DNA of 64,000 nt. Origin: Acidobacteriota bacterium. GTDB lineage: Bacteria > Acidobacteriota > Terriglobia > Bryobacterales > Bryobacteraceae. The DNA is taken from contig CANIVU010000017.1 in the NCBI GenBank assembly GCA_947470805.1, positions 1-64,000 on the forward strand, written 5' to 3'. Positions 1-8,342 of this stretch are shown here, piece by piece. Every line of letters starts with the position of its first letter. Positions within the stretch are counted from its first letter, which is position 1. The translations under genes were made by a program, and so were the position numbers. Under the pieces are notes generated by a model. The model saw only the letters and a program-made list of their open reading frames with translations. It was not told the origin of the DNA and searched no databases.

Positions 1-101
1 AGCAGTTGAGCCGGGCGGAACGGTGGGCGCGTTTGCTGCGCGTGATTTTCCGTGAGTTCTATCCGAGTGGGCCGGTGGCGGCGTTGCCGGCACCCGTTTG
101 A
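1..101 (+). CDS. C-terminal fragment of an unidentified protein
   Basis: The third forward frame is open from the window edge to a TGA at 99-101 and gives about 32 residues ending FREFYPSGPVAALPAPV. Codons end mostly in G or C, as in the confident genes nearby, and the other two frames stop early. The gene starts before the window and the piece is too short to assign a family. It could also be chance open frame. Confidence 0.35.
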   Translation, partial: QLSRAERWARLLRVIFREFYPSGPVAALPAPV

Positions 102-169
102 ACGGGTTCAACTGCCGGATTTAGGATGATGCCGTACTTCGGAAGAATCCTTCCCCCAAATTTCGAGCC

Positions 170-829
170 ATGGCCCTTCGAAGACTTGGCGAGATTGCAG
201 CAGAAGGGAAGGACTTCGACGAAGCCAAGCGACTGTACAAAGAATCGTTGGAAATCTCGAAGCGCGCGGACTATTCACGGGGAATGGTAGCCGCTCTATC
301 GAGCATGGCCCAAATTGAGGAATCGAGGAATGAGGCAGTAGCGATGCTAAAAGAATCGGCCCATCTACTGGCCGAGAGTTGCTTGTGGCCCGATCTAGTT
401 ACTATTCTTTATAACCTAGGATGCAAAGCTGGCGTAGGCGTTCCATATTGGGCACAGGCGCTTTGGCTCGCCGGAAAGGTCAAGGTCGCCCCGATGAGAG
501 TCGCGCTAGTGTGTGGATATCTGGGAGTGGCGCTCGGCCCTAAGCACATACTAACCCGCGGTGTTGCAGGGATTGCCATCCGTGCGGCTAGAAACGTGCC
601 GGAAACGGATCCCCACTTCGAGGAGGTAATGCGCCCTTCTATGGGACACTGGTTCAAAATCGCAGTTTGCGAAGGAGTGCGGCAAGAAGAGTTTGAGGCG
701 TGGCTCGGTGCGGAGATGCAGAAGCCGTTGGACCGTGCGGCGTTTGAGGCTGGGCTGGAACAGCTAATTGGGGACACGTGGCTATTTGACCGGACGAAGG
801 TTGGGGCGACGAAAGGGCAGGGGGCTTAA
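170..829 (+). CDS. TPR-repeat protein, possibly 5'-truncated
   Basis: 219 residues. The first 65 or so form two helix-turn-helix units of tetratricopeptide type (LGEIAAEGKDFDEAKRLYKE, then a second helix pair), a protein-protein interaction fold. The rest matches no family I recognise. The start lies in mid-repeat and no Shine-Dalgarno is obvious, so this may be the tail of a longer TPR regulator; a TAG at 122-124 closes the frame upstream. Base composition is visibly less GC-rich than in the next gene, which suggests separate ancestry. The stop codon directly abuts the ATG of the metallophosphoesterase, so the two are probably co-transcribed. Confidence 0.6.
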   Translation: MALRRLGEIAAEGKDFDEAKRLYKESLEISKRADYSRGMVAALSSMAQIEESRNEAVAMLKESAHLLAESCLWPDLVTILYNLGCKAGVGVPYWAQALWLAGKVKVAPMRVALVCGYLGVALGPKHILTRGVAGIAIRAARNVPETDPHFEEVMRPSMGHWFKIAVCEGVRQEEFEAWLGAEMQKPLDRAAFEAGLEQLIGDTWLFDRTKVGATKGQGA

Positions 830-3106
830 ATGCGATATGTTCCTGGGTTGCTGCTATTGGCGGGGGGCGGGGTGGGGCTGTGGTTCTGGCCGGGGTGGAT
901 TGCCTTATTTGCGGTGGCGGCGGGCGCGGGGGTGTTGCTGACGGTGCTGGCGGATGCGCGGTGGCGGATTGGGGGAACAACCATACCGTTTGATTGTAAG
1001 GATGTGAAAATTGCGCACATCTCCGATCTGCACTTTCCGACGAGCAGCCCGGAGGCGGCCGATGCGCTGCGAGCATCGCTGGTTGTGCAGAAGCCGCATT
1101 TTCTGGTGGTGACGGGGGATTTGCAGAATCACCCGGTGCTGGGGGCGCGGGCGGTGCGGGAATGGATTCGCGAAACGGCCAAGGAATGCCAGATTACCGA
1201 TGAAAATCGCGTGATTGTGTTGCCCGGGAACCATGACCTGTTCGTTACCGGGCTTTTCGGCATTGGACCGTTGGCCGAGTGGCGATTTCGACGGACACAT
1301 GGGAGCCCGCGGACGGGTGTTTACTACATTCCGACGGCGAATGTGGTGTTTCTGTATTTGGATTTGAATCCGCTGTTCGCGTTGGCTTCGGCGGAAGGTG
1401 TTGTGTACGAACACCGGTTGCAGGCGCTGGAACAGGCCATGGAAGACCACCCGGCACGGACAGGGATTCGTACGGCAACACGGATCCTGCTGGTGCACCA
1501 GCATCCGTTTCCGGTACCCTACGGCGGCAAAGATTTTCTGCTGGCGACCAAGGAGACACACCGGCTGCTGCGGTTTGTGGCGCAGCAACAGATTCATGTC
1601 ATTTTGCATGGGCACAAGCACTACGCCACGTGGTCCGACGCGCGGGTGGGGGGCGCGGGGGACTATGCGCGGTTTGTACAGATTCTGGGAGCCGGTTCGG
1701 CGATGAAGAGCCATGATTTTGACCCGCGCGGACACAACTACAACCTGCTGACGATTAATGACCACGGTGTGCGGCGGATCCGGCAGTTTTTTAAGCCGGA
1801 AAGCGAGCGGGTGTTTGTGGAGAAAGCGCCATCGACAGCGGAGCGGATGCTGCAAAACCTGATAAACACGGCGTTTGGGCCGAAGTATCGGGTGGATGAG
1901 ATTGAATGGAATGTGACGATCCGGGGCGATGGGAGCGCGACCAATCTGTACACACGGCGGCGGGTGGCGGTGGAGAACCAGGAGCACGCGTTGATGCCGA
2001 TTCCGGGGCAGAAACTGGTGGGGGGACACGTGACCGACTACGTGATCGCGGACGGGCCGGCTGACTGGACGCTGACAAAGACTTCGGCGGACGACGATCC
2101 GGATTACCTGGTGTCCTGTCCGGGGGCGGCGGGGAAGGAAGAACACTCCGTGACACTAATGGCTTATGAGTTTGGCAGCTATGCGCTGGACGGGATGAGC
2201 GCCTTGAACCTGAACCTGCCGCTGGTACAGGGCACACAAGACCACGAGGACTATTTGGAGTACACACTGCGGGACGCGGTGAAGACGCTACGGCTGGAAC
2301 TGCAATTTCCCGAGGGCTTTGAGATCCGTGAACCAGCGCTGCGAGCCGAGGAGGTGATGGGCGGGGCGCGGAACCGGCTGCCGGGCGGGCGGGCGCTGCC
2401 GGCGACGGCGGTGGTGGGACGCACATTAACGGCGACACTGGCGGAGCCGGAGCCGAACCTGACATACCGGCTGAGCTGGCGGGTGAGCGCCGTGGCGCTG
2501 ACGAGCCGGGACGATGTGGCACAAGCCCGGCGGCGGGTGTTTGTGGAAAACCTGTTTGCGGCGCGGGTGGGGGCGCGCACGGAGTTGAACCAGTTACTGG
2601 GGGTGATTGCACAGACAGTGTTTCAGACGCTGCAAGAGACGCTGGCGGTGGAGGCGCTGCCGAAGCTGCGATTCGACATCAGCGTGATGATTCCGAGCCA
2701 GAAACTGCCGGGGGAGGGCGAGCGGCAGGAGTTGGAGATCCTGGCCGGATTCCAGGTGAAGAATCCGGCGTTCCGGTTACGGATTGGACGGGGGAACGCG
2801 GGGGTGGCGTTTCTGGGCGGGGCGACGCGCTGCTTCGATGTGCAGGGAGCGGTGAGAGACCTGGCGACGGACACCTACCTCAAGGATGAGAAGGGCGACC
2901 GGCATACGTTTCTCGCCTCTTATCCGCTGATGGATCCGCAGACGAAGGCGCCACTGGCGGTGGTGAGCGTGGGTGCGCTGGACGCCGAAAGCGGACGTAT
3001 TCTGTTGGGGTTGAAAGAACGGGCGTGCCAGGAGAAGATCCTGACGGCACTGCACCGGGACGTGCTTACGCGGTTATTCAAATTGGCTAAGATGAAAGAG
3101 AGGTAG
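830..3106 (+). CDS. Membrane-anchored calcineurin-like metallophosphoesterase
   Basis: 758 residues. Two hydrophobic segments at about residues 3-42 anchor the N-terminus. The dimetal phosphoesterase domain follows, with the ordered motifs SDLHF (DxH), GDLQN (GD), GNHD and HGHKHY (GHxH), by about residue 265. The family hydrolyses phosphomono- or diesters; the substrate here is unknown. The C-terminal 450 residues are unassigned and include a beta-rich stretch and a region near 590-740 that resembles a GAF-like sensor, which is a guess. It starts on the base after the TPR gene's stop and is followed 4 nt later by a 55-residue gene. Confidence 0.85.
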   Translation: MRYVPGLLLLAGGGVGLWFWPGWIALFAVAAGAGVLLTVLADARWRIGGTTIPFDCKDVKIAHISDLHFPTSSPEAADALRASLVVQKPHFLVVTGDLQNHPVLGARAVREWIRETAKECQITDENRVIVLPGNHDLFVTGLFGIGPLAEWRFRRTHGSPRTGVYYIPTANVVFLYLDLNPLFALASAEGVVYEHRLQALEQAMEDHPARTGIRTATRILLVHQHPFPVPYGGKDFLLATKETHRLLRFVAQQQIHVILHGHKHYATWSDARVGGAGDYARFVQILGAGSAMKSHDFDPRGHNYNLLTINDHGVRRIRQFFKPESERVFVEKAPSTAERMLQNLINTAFGPKYRVDEIEWNVTIRGDGSATNLYTRRRVAVENQEHALMPIPGQKLVGGHVTDYVIADGPADWTLTKTSADDDPDYLVSCPGAAGKEEHSVTLMAYEFGSYALDGMSALNLNLPLVQGTQDHEDYLEYTLRDAVKTLRLELQFPEGFEIREPALRAEEVMGGARNRLPGGRALPATAVVGRTLTATLAEPEPNLTYRLSWRVSAVALTSRDDVAQARRRVFVENLFAARVGARTELNQLLGVIAQTVFQTLQETLAVEALPKLRFDISVMIPSQKLPGEGERQELEILAGFQVKNPAFRLRIGRGNAGVAFLGGATRCFDVQGAVRDLATDTYLKDEKGDRHTFLASYPLMDPQTKAPLAVVSVGALDAESGRILLGLKERACQEKILTALHRDVLTRLFKLAKMKER

Positions 3107-3110
3107 CGGT

Positions 3111-3278
3111 ATGACGATTGAAGTGAAACCAGTGACGACGCAGTCGGAAGCGGTGGTGGCGTTTAAGGTCATTGTCACCGATACGAACAACGCGCCGGCG
3201 GCGGCGGATGTGGAGTTGCGCGGGATTGGGCGCGAGGTGTTTGAGGCTTTGGAGCGCGCGGAGAAGAGCGAGCGCTAG
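3111..3278 (+). CDS. Small 55-residue protein of unknown function
   Basis: ATG at 3111, TAG at 3276-3278, starting 4 nt after the metallophosphoesterase stop, with a possible ribosome site in GAGAGG just upstream. The protein begins MTIEVKPVTTQSEAVVAFKV and ends in a charged tail EALERAEKSER. It has no signal peptide or membrane segment. Codon bias toward G/C at third positions fits a real gene. Its stop shares a CTAG palindrome with the stop of the convergent sialidase-like gene. No family recognised. Confidence 0.6.
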   Translation: MTIEVKPVTTQSEAVVAFKVIVTDTNNAPAAADVELRGIGREVFEALERAEKSER

Positions 3279-4351
3279 GGCTGCCAGATGGTGGCGGCGA
3301 TGAAGCGGACTTTGGCGTTGTCGAGGTTGTAGTAGTACACAGAGACCACCTTGCCGTCGGGACGCTGGACGGAGCGGGGGTAGCCGAGATCAGTGTTGCC
3401 GCCGTCGGTGCGGAGGATGACTTCTTCGCTCCAGGTGTGGCCGTTGTCCTTGCTGGTGCGGGCGCGCATGCCGAAGGGCGGGCGCCGGTAACCGTAGATC
3501 AGGGCGAGGCGGCCGTCCTTTAGTTTTAGCAGGCTGGGCGGGTTGCCGGCGCCGATTTCGGGCGCGATTTTGCCTTCGTATTGCCAGGTCTTCGCGTCGT
3601 CCTGGCTGCGGTAGGCCTCGATGAAACCCTTGCGGCGGATGGCGGTGTAGATCTCTTTCGCGCCGAGGCGGAGGCTGGCGGGCATGATGGCGTAGTCGTC
3701 TGGTTCGGGACCGATGAGGCTTTCGAGGGTCCAGGTTTTACCGCCGTCGCGGGTGCGGGTGGCGGCGACGCGACCTTCTTTGCCGTTGGATTTGGCGAGG
3801 GTGGTGAAGAGGAGGAGGTCGTGTTTGCCGTTGACGATGTAGTCCGTGCGGGCGGCGGTGCCACCGTGGCCGAAGTCGGGGAGTTTGCAGGGGCCGGACC
3901 AGGACTTGCCGCGATCGTTGGAGTAGTAGTAGCGGCTGGGGCCGGGGTTGCCGGTCATGCGGGCGGTGAAGGCGAAGTTGGGGTTGGTGAAATCGATGCC
4001 GCCTGGGCAGTCCTTCGGCTCGGGGCCTTTGCCGCCGGGGAAGGATTGGTACTTGATATTGGGCGGGAGTTCGAGGCTGGGAGGCTCTTCGATCTTCCAG
4101 GTTTCGCCGCCATCGAGGGAGCGGGCGAGCAACTGCTGGGGCGGGAAGTTGCGGTTGATGGCGTGGCCCTTTTCGTGGAACTCCCAGACGCCCGCGTCGA
4201 AACCGACGACCATTTCATTGCCCCAGGACCACATGCCGTGATTGGCGGGCCATCCGGCGAAACGGCCTTCCTTTTCGTAGACCACTTTGTGGGCGGGCGG
4301 TTGGGCGGAGAGGGCCGCGAGGGTTAGGAGTGCCAGGAGCGGGAGGCGCAT
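3275..4351 (-). CDS. Secreted sialidase-like (BNR/Asp-box) protein
   Basis: 358 residues with an N-terminal signal peptide (MRLPLLALLTLAALSAQ). Five Asp-box motifs are visible: SLDGGETW near residue 78, SNDRGKSW, TRDGGKTW, a variant SQDDAKTW and SKDNGHTW. Evenly spaced Asp boxes mark the six-bladed propeller of the sialidase superfamily. Members of this type in Acidobacteriota and Planctomycetota are mostly annotated only as exo-alpha-sialidase, so cleavage of sialic acid is not established. It probably acts outside the cell or in the periplasm. It is convergent with the small gene on the plus strand. Confidence 0.85.
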   Translation of the reverse strand: MRLPLLALLTLAALSAQPPAHKVVYEKEGRFAGWPANHGMWSWGNEMVVGFDAGVWEFHEKGHAINRNFPPQQLLARSLDGGETWKIEEPPSLELPPNIKYQSFPGGKGPEPKDCPGGIDFTNPNFAFTARMTGNPGPSRYYYSNDRGKSWSGPCKLPDFGHGGTAARTDYIVNGKHDLLLFTTLAKSNGKEGRVAATRTRDGGKTWTLESLIGPEPDDYAIMPASLRLGAKEIYTAIRRKGFIEAYRSQDDAKTWQYEGKIAPEIGAGNPPSLLKLKDGRLALIYGYRRPPFGMRARTSKDNGHTWSEEVILRTDGGNTDLGYPRSVQRPDGKVVSVYYYNLDNAKVRFIAATIWQP

Positions 4352-4368
4352 CCCGCTAGTGTATGCCT

Positions 4369-4719
4369 TTAGGCGAGATAGGCGTCGAGGTTATCGGACG
4401 CGGTGGCGCGGCCGGGACGGGGCAGGATGACTTTGCGCTTGTCCGGGTCCGGGCAGGGGCGATAGAAAACGGCGGTGTGGCCGACCATGGAGACGAGCGT
4501 GGCGCCGGTGTTGGTTTCGATTTCGGCGGAGAGTTCCTTGCGTTCGTCCTGGAGATTGGTGAAGCGGAGCTTCAGGACTTCGTGGCAGAACAGGGCGGTT
4601 TCGAAGCTCCTGTAGAAGTTGGGCGTGAGTCCGAACTTGCCGAGTTGCATGGACGCGGGAGCGCCGTGCGCCAGCCGGCGGATGAACTTCTTTTGCGAAT
4701 TGGTGAGATGGCTGGACAT
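4369..4719 (-). CDS. yhbY: YhbY-family (CRM domain) ribosome-assembly RNA-binding protein
   Basis: 116 residues, close to the usual YhbY length of about 97 with a short C-terminal extension. The N-terminal LTNSQKKFIRRLAHGAPASM, the GLT segment and the final VSMVGHTAVFYRPCPD align with the CRM fold. YhbY binds pre-50S ribosomal subunits. The GxxG loop typical of CRM proteins is changed here (LGKFGLT). It lies 24 nt downstream of the GNAT gene on the same strand. Confidence 0.85.
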   Translation of the reverse strand: MSSHLTNSQKKFIRRLAHGAPASMQLGKFGLTPNFYRSFETALFCHEVLKLRFTNLQDERKELSAEIETNTGATLVSMVGHTAVFYRPCPDPDKRKVILPRPGRATASDNLDAYLA

Positions 4720-4743
4720 ACGCTTTTAGTTTAGCGGGTTTGA

Positions 4744-5235
4744 CTATAGTTCGCGTTGCATGATGACGGTGTCGATCCAGCGATCAAACTTGTTGCCGAC
4801 ATTGGTGAGGGTGCCGACGGTGCGGAAGCCGACGGATTTATGGAGAGCGATGGAGCCGGTGTTGGCGCTATCGCCGATGATGGCTACCATTTGACGCCAG
4901 GGTCCCGTTTGGCAGTTTTCGATGAGGGCGGAGAGGAGGGCTTTGCCGTGGCCGCGGCCGGTATGGGCGGGGTCCAGATAGATGGAATCTTCGAGGGTGA
5001 AACGGTAGGCGGGGCGAGGCCGATAGTGGCTGGCGTAGGCGTAACCGATCACCTCTCCGTTTTCGGCTTCGCAGACGAGGTGGGGGAGTTGATGTTTTAG
5101 GGCCGCGGCGCGGCGGGCGGCTATCTCGACGGGACTGGGCGGGTCGAGTTCAAACGTCGATGTGGTGGACTCCACATAGTGACGGTAGATACGGGCGATG
5201 GCGGAAAGATCGGCTTCGGTCGACGGGCGAATCAT
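4744..5235 (-). CDS. GNAT N-acetyltransferase of the phosphinothricin/MnaT type
   Basis: 163 residues, the normal length for this family. It begins MIRPSTEADLSAIARIYRHY and carries the acetyl-CoA-binding loop GRGHGKALL near residue 95, followed by ASH/YRPRPAYR and a C-terminal WIDTVIMQREL. These are hallmarks of the YncA/PAT group, which acetylates the amino group of methionine sulfoximine, phosphinothricin or similar amino-acid analogues. The true substrate is not fixed by sequence. Confidence 0.88.
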   Translation of the reverse strand: MIRPSTEADLSAIARIYRHYVESTTSTFELDPPSPVEIAARRAAALKHQLPHLVCEAENGEVIGYAYASHYRPRPAYRFTLEDSIYLDPAHTGRGHGKALLSALIENCQTGPWRQMVAIIGDSANTGSIALHKSVGFRTVGTLTNVGNKFDRWIDTVIMQREL

Positions 5236-5295
5236 ATGACACCCTCGCTTAGGATAACTTGAGCGAGGGCGTCATACTTGTTACAGATACCCGGG

Positions 5296-5742
5296 TTAGG
5301 GTTTTACGATTTGGGCGGCGACGGCGCGGAGGTTATCGGCGGGGTCGGAGAGGGACATGGTGGTGATGCGCTCTTTGAAGTCGGCCCGTTTGAGGAGGCC
5401 GGCGGTGGAGAGGGCGAGTTTGCGAACGCCATCATCGGCGTCGTTGAGGGATTTGATGACCATGTCGGAGGGCGCGTCGGCGGTCATGTTGCGGAGACCG
5501 TGGGCGACGGCGATGCGGACCTGGGGATCGTGGTGGTCGGCGGCTTTGCGGAGCAGCGTGATGGCCTGAGGGCCGCCGATGAGAGTGGCGGCGTAGGCGG
5601 CTTTGGAGGCCTTGAGAGGATCGGCGGATTCGGCGATCATCTGGAGGTGAGGAACGGCTTCGGGACCGAGGGCGGCGAAGACGGCGTAATTGGGTTCGTC
5701 TTTGTCGATTTCGGAAAGAACCTGTTGCATAGTAACTGACAT
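5296..5742 (-). CDS. HEAT-repeat protein
   Basis: 148 residues made almost wholly of HEAT-type alpha-helical pairs (AVPHLQMIAESADPLKASKA; DPQVRIAVAHGLRNM; DGVRKLALSTAGLL). It has no signal peptide or membrane segment. The ATG is preceded by AGGGAG in the 15-nt gap after the LGFP metalloprotease gene, so the two are very likely one transcript with the protease first. HEAT proteins scaffold or bind partners, so a role in binding or restraining the neighbouring protease is possible, but this is inference. Confidence 0.8.
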   Translation of the reverse strand: MSVTMQQVLSEIDKDEPNYAVFAALGPEAVPHLQMIAESADPLKASKAAYAATLIGGPQAITLLRKAADHHDPQVRIAVAHGLRNMTADAPSDMVIKSLNDADDGVRKLALSTAGLLKRADFKERITTMSLSDPADNLRAVAAQIVKP

Positions 5743-5757
5743 GTTGTATCTCCCTAC

Positions 5758-7074
5758 TTAGTTCGTTGCCGGGCTGGCGAGCATCGTGGCGGCTTCGGCG
5801 GCGATGATGTCGGGCGGGGGGTTGGTGATGTTATCGGTCCCGAGGCCGGTCATGAGGCGGTTGTTATCGCTGACATGAGAGAGGCCGAGGACGTGACCGA
5901 TTTCGTGAGCGAGTGTCCAGGCGGAAGCGCCGCTGGCCACGGCGGCGCCGAAGCGGCCGGCGGGGTGGCTGGCGCATCCATTGTACGGCGGCTGGGTGGA
6001 ACGGACGAAGTAGGCGACGACGTCGTTGGCAGCCATACTGTTGCGGTTGTTGAACAGGGCCGTTTGTTCGGCGGTGACGGAGCCGGAGGTGCAGCCGCCG
6101 ACATCGAGATCGTTGAGCGCGGGGAGACTGAGAGTTTCAAACGACACGTATTTGACGCCGATCTGCGCGGTGGCGTAGGTAAGGCGCATGTTGGAAATCA
6201 TCTGATTGATGGTGAAGCGGGTGGGCGCGGTGAGGCACTTGATGTGCAGGCGGACCGTCTGGCGGCAGGCGAGTGCGCCGGTGGCTGGGGACCAATAGAT
6301 GGACCCGTGTTGGAACTCGCTGTAGCGGCCGATGCCGTCTTCGGTGGTGAGTTCGTCGCTGGTGGGATAGCCCAGGAAGCTGCGTTCCCAGCCCATGGAG
6401 GCGTAGAGGGAGCGGATGGCGCCGTGGACCTCGTGGGCGCCGGTGGCGGGGGTCCAGTAGATGGATCCGCCCTGGAAGTGATTGTAGCGGCCGACGCCGT
6501 CGGGGGTGGCCGATTCGTCGGTGGTGGGGTAGCCGAGGAAGCTGCGTTCCCAGCCCATGGAGGCCCATTTGGCGCGGATGAGGCCGTGGACTTCGTGGGC
6601 GCCGAGTGCGGGGGTCCAGTAGATGGAACCGCCCTGGAAGTGGTTGTAGCGCCCGGTGCCGGCGGGGGTGGCGGTTTCGTCGGTGGTGGGGTAGCCGAGG
6701 AAGCTGCGCTCCCAGCCGAGGGAGGACCATTTGCCGCGGATCTGGCCGTGGACTTCGTGGGAATCGGTGGCGGGGGTCCAGTAGATGGAACCACCCTGGA
6801 AGTGGTTGAAGCGGCCGGTGCCATCTGGGGTGCGGGTTTCGTCGGTGGTGGGGTAGCCCAGGAAGCTGCGTTCCCAGCCGAGGGCGGCCCAGCGGTCGCG
6901 GATGCGGCCATGGATTTCGTGGGCTCCGGAGGCGGGGGACCAATAGATGGACCCGCTCCGGAAATGACGGTAATGGCCTATGCCATCCGGGGCTGTGAGT
7001 TCGGCGGTGGTGGCTGGTCCGAGCCAGCCGGCGGCACCGCCGAGAGAGGCGTATTTTACATCGATATCTGACAT
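5758..7074 (-). CDS. LGFP-repeat protein with C-terminal matrixin-like zinc protease domain
   Basis: 438 residues. The first ~270 are five LGFP repeats with a 54-residue period (GWERSFLGYPTTDE, then GSIYWTP and H-EVHG), a fold associated with cell-wall or envelope binding. The C-terminal ~165 residues are a small M10-like metalloprotease ending in HEIGHVLGLSHV (HExxHxxGxxH) near residue 405, followed by a Met (LMTG) in the position of the met-turn. There is no signal peptide, so any export would need a non-Sec route or lysis. The HEAT-repeat gene follows directly. Confidence 0.88.
   Translation of the reverse strand: MSDIDVKYASLGGAAGWLGPATTAELTAPDGIGHYRHFRSGSIYWSPASGAHEIHGRIRDRWAALGWERSFLGYPTTDETRTPDGTGRFNHFQGGSIYWTPATDSHEVHGQIRGKWSSLGWERSFLGYPTTDETATPAGTGRYNHFQGGSIYWTPALGAHEVHGLIRAKWASMGWERSFLGYPTTDESATPDGVGRYNHFQGGSIYWTPATGAHEVHGAIRSLYASMGWERSFLGYPTSDELTTEDGIGRYSEFQHGSIYWSPATGALACRQTVRLHIKCLTAPTRFTINQMISNMRLTYATAQIGVKYVSFETLSLPALNDLDVGGCTSGSVTAEQTALFNNRNSMAANDVVAYFVRSTQPPYNGCASHPAGRFGAAVASGASAWTLAHEIGHVLGLSHVSDNNRLMTGLGTDNITNPPPDIIAAEAATMLASPATN
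6270..7030 (-). repeat. 162-bp tandem repeats encoding LGFP units
   Basis: The DNA word AGGAAGC, part of the GWERSFLGYP coding block on the opposite strand, recurs at 6374, 6536, 6698 and 6860, exactly 162 bp apart. Each period encodes one 54-residue LGFP repeat and a more diverged unit lies at each end. The inner units are nearly identical, so expansion or gene conversion has been recent. Confidence 0.85.
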
Positions 7075-7167
7075 ACGGTTCCTTTTCCGAGCGGGGTATT
7101 GGGTTCGCTCGTACCTACTGTTTCCATGGTGGGAACCAGGGGGAAACCGTATCAGACCATTTTGCTT

Positions 7168-8313
7168 TTAGAGCAGCGGGTGAGTGCGTTCGCCGCGTTC
7201 GTAGACGACGTGGGCGCGGCCGACCAGGAGCGGGTCGAGCGGGCCGATATATTCGAGGTTTTTGTTGGAGTAAGGGAGTTTGTGGAGTAAGTAGCGCATG
7301 CCGTTGAGGCGGGCGCGTTTCTTACAATCGGACTTAATGACGGTCCAAGGAGCGTCGGCGGTGTCGGTATAGAAGAACATCGCCTCCTTGGCCCGGGTGT
7401 AATCGTTCCACTTATCGAGCGAGGCGAGATCGACAGGGGAGAGTTTCCACTGTTTGAGGGGGTGGACCTTGCGTTCCTTGAACCGGCGGCGTTGTTCTTC
7501 CTGGCTGACGGAGAACCAGAATTTGATGAGGTGGATGCCGGAGCGAACGAGGTTGCGTTCGAACTCCGGGGCCTGGCGCATGAACTCGGCGTATTCGGAT
7601 TCGGTGCAGAAGCCCATGACCTTTTCGACGCCGGCGCGGTTGTACCAGGAGCGATCGAAGAGGACGATTTCGCCGGCGGTGGGGAGGTGTTCGATGTAGC
7701 GTTGGAAGTACCACTGGCCGCGCTCTTCGATGGTGGGTTTTTCGAGCGCGACGACGCTGGCGCCGCGGGGGTTCAGGTGCTCCATGAGGCGTTTGATGGT
7801 GCCGCCCTTGCCGGCGGCGTCGCGGCCTTCGAAGAGGATGACTACCTTCTGCCCTTCCTTTTTGACCCAGTTTTGGAGCTTGAGGAGTTCGACCTGGAGG
7901 CGGTATTTCTGGCGCTCATAGGCCTTACGGGTCATTAGATTTTGGTAGGGGTAGGCGCCTTCGCGCCAGTTATCGACGAGTTCGAGATCCTGATTGACGG
8001 GGTTGGGATCGACGAGGCGACGGTGTTCCTTGATGCGGCGTCGGATGAGGGTGAGATCGTCGGGCGAGGTGCCTTGGAGGAGGGCGTTCAGCTGATCGAG
8101 AAGCTGGGTGCTGCGGGCGTCAGTGGCGGCATCGTCGAGGACGTCCTGGATGACGTTGGCGCGGGCTTCGATGGCGGCGGCGCCGGATTCCTTGGCGGCG
8201 AAGGTCTCAATGGTGGCGGCAGTTTTTGCTGGCGCGATGTCACCCTGGCGGGTGCGGCGTGGGCGGGGAGTTTTAGCGACTCCGTTGGGCTTGGAAACGG
8301 ACTTCGAGTTCAC
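7168..8313 (-). CDS. ppk2: Polyphosphate kinase 2 (PPK2), class I type
   Basis: 381 residues. A disordered basic N-terminal extension of about 110 residues precedes a complete PPK2 domain: the Walker A loop GRDAAGKGG, GQWYFQRYIEHLPTAGEIV, the Walker B/lid region FDRSWYNRAGVEKVMGFC, and the C-terminal KDxARLN-like block KKRARLNGMRYLL. PPK2 moves phosphate between polyphosphate and nucleoside diphosphates. A single domain with the RSWYNRAGVE motif fits class I. The start is GTG; later starts within the extension cannot be excluded. Confidence 0.92.
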   Translation of the reverse strand: MNSKSVSKPNGVAKTPRPRRTRQGDIAPAKTAATIETFAAKESGAAAIEARANVIQDVLDDAATDARSTQLLDQLNALLQGTSPDDLTLIRRRIKEHRRLVDPNPVNQDLELVDNWREGAYPYQNLMTRKAYERQKYRLQVELLKLQNWVKKEGQKVVILFEGRDAAGKGGTIKRLMEHLNPRGASVVALEKPTIEERGQWYFQRYIEHLPTAGEIVLFDRSWYNRAGVEKVMGFCTESEYAEFMRQAPEFERNLVRSGIHLIKFWFSVSQEEQRRRFKERKVHPLKQWKLSPVDLASLDKWNDYTRAKEAMFFYTDTADAPWTVIKSDCKKRARLNGMRYLLHKLPYSNKNLEYIGPLDPLLVGRAHVVYERGERTHPLL

Positions 8314-8342
8314 GGTAGGCCTGCTGCCTTGATTGTAGGCCT

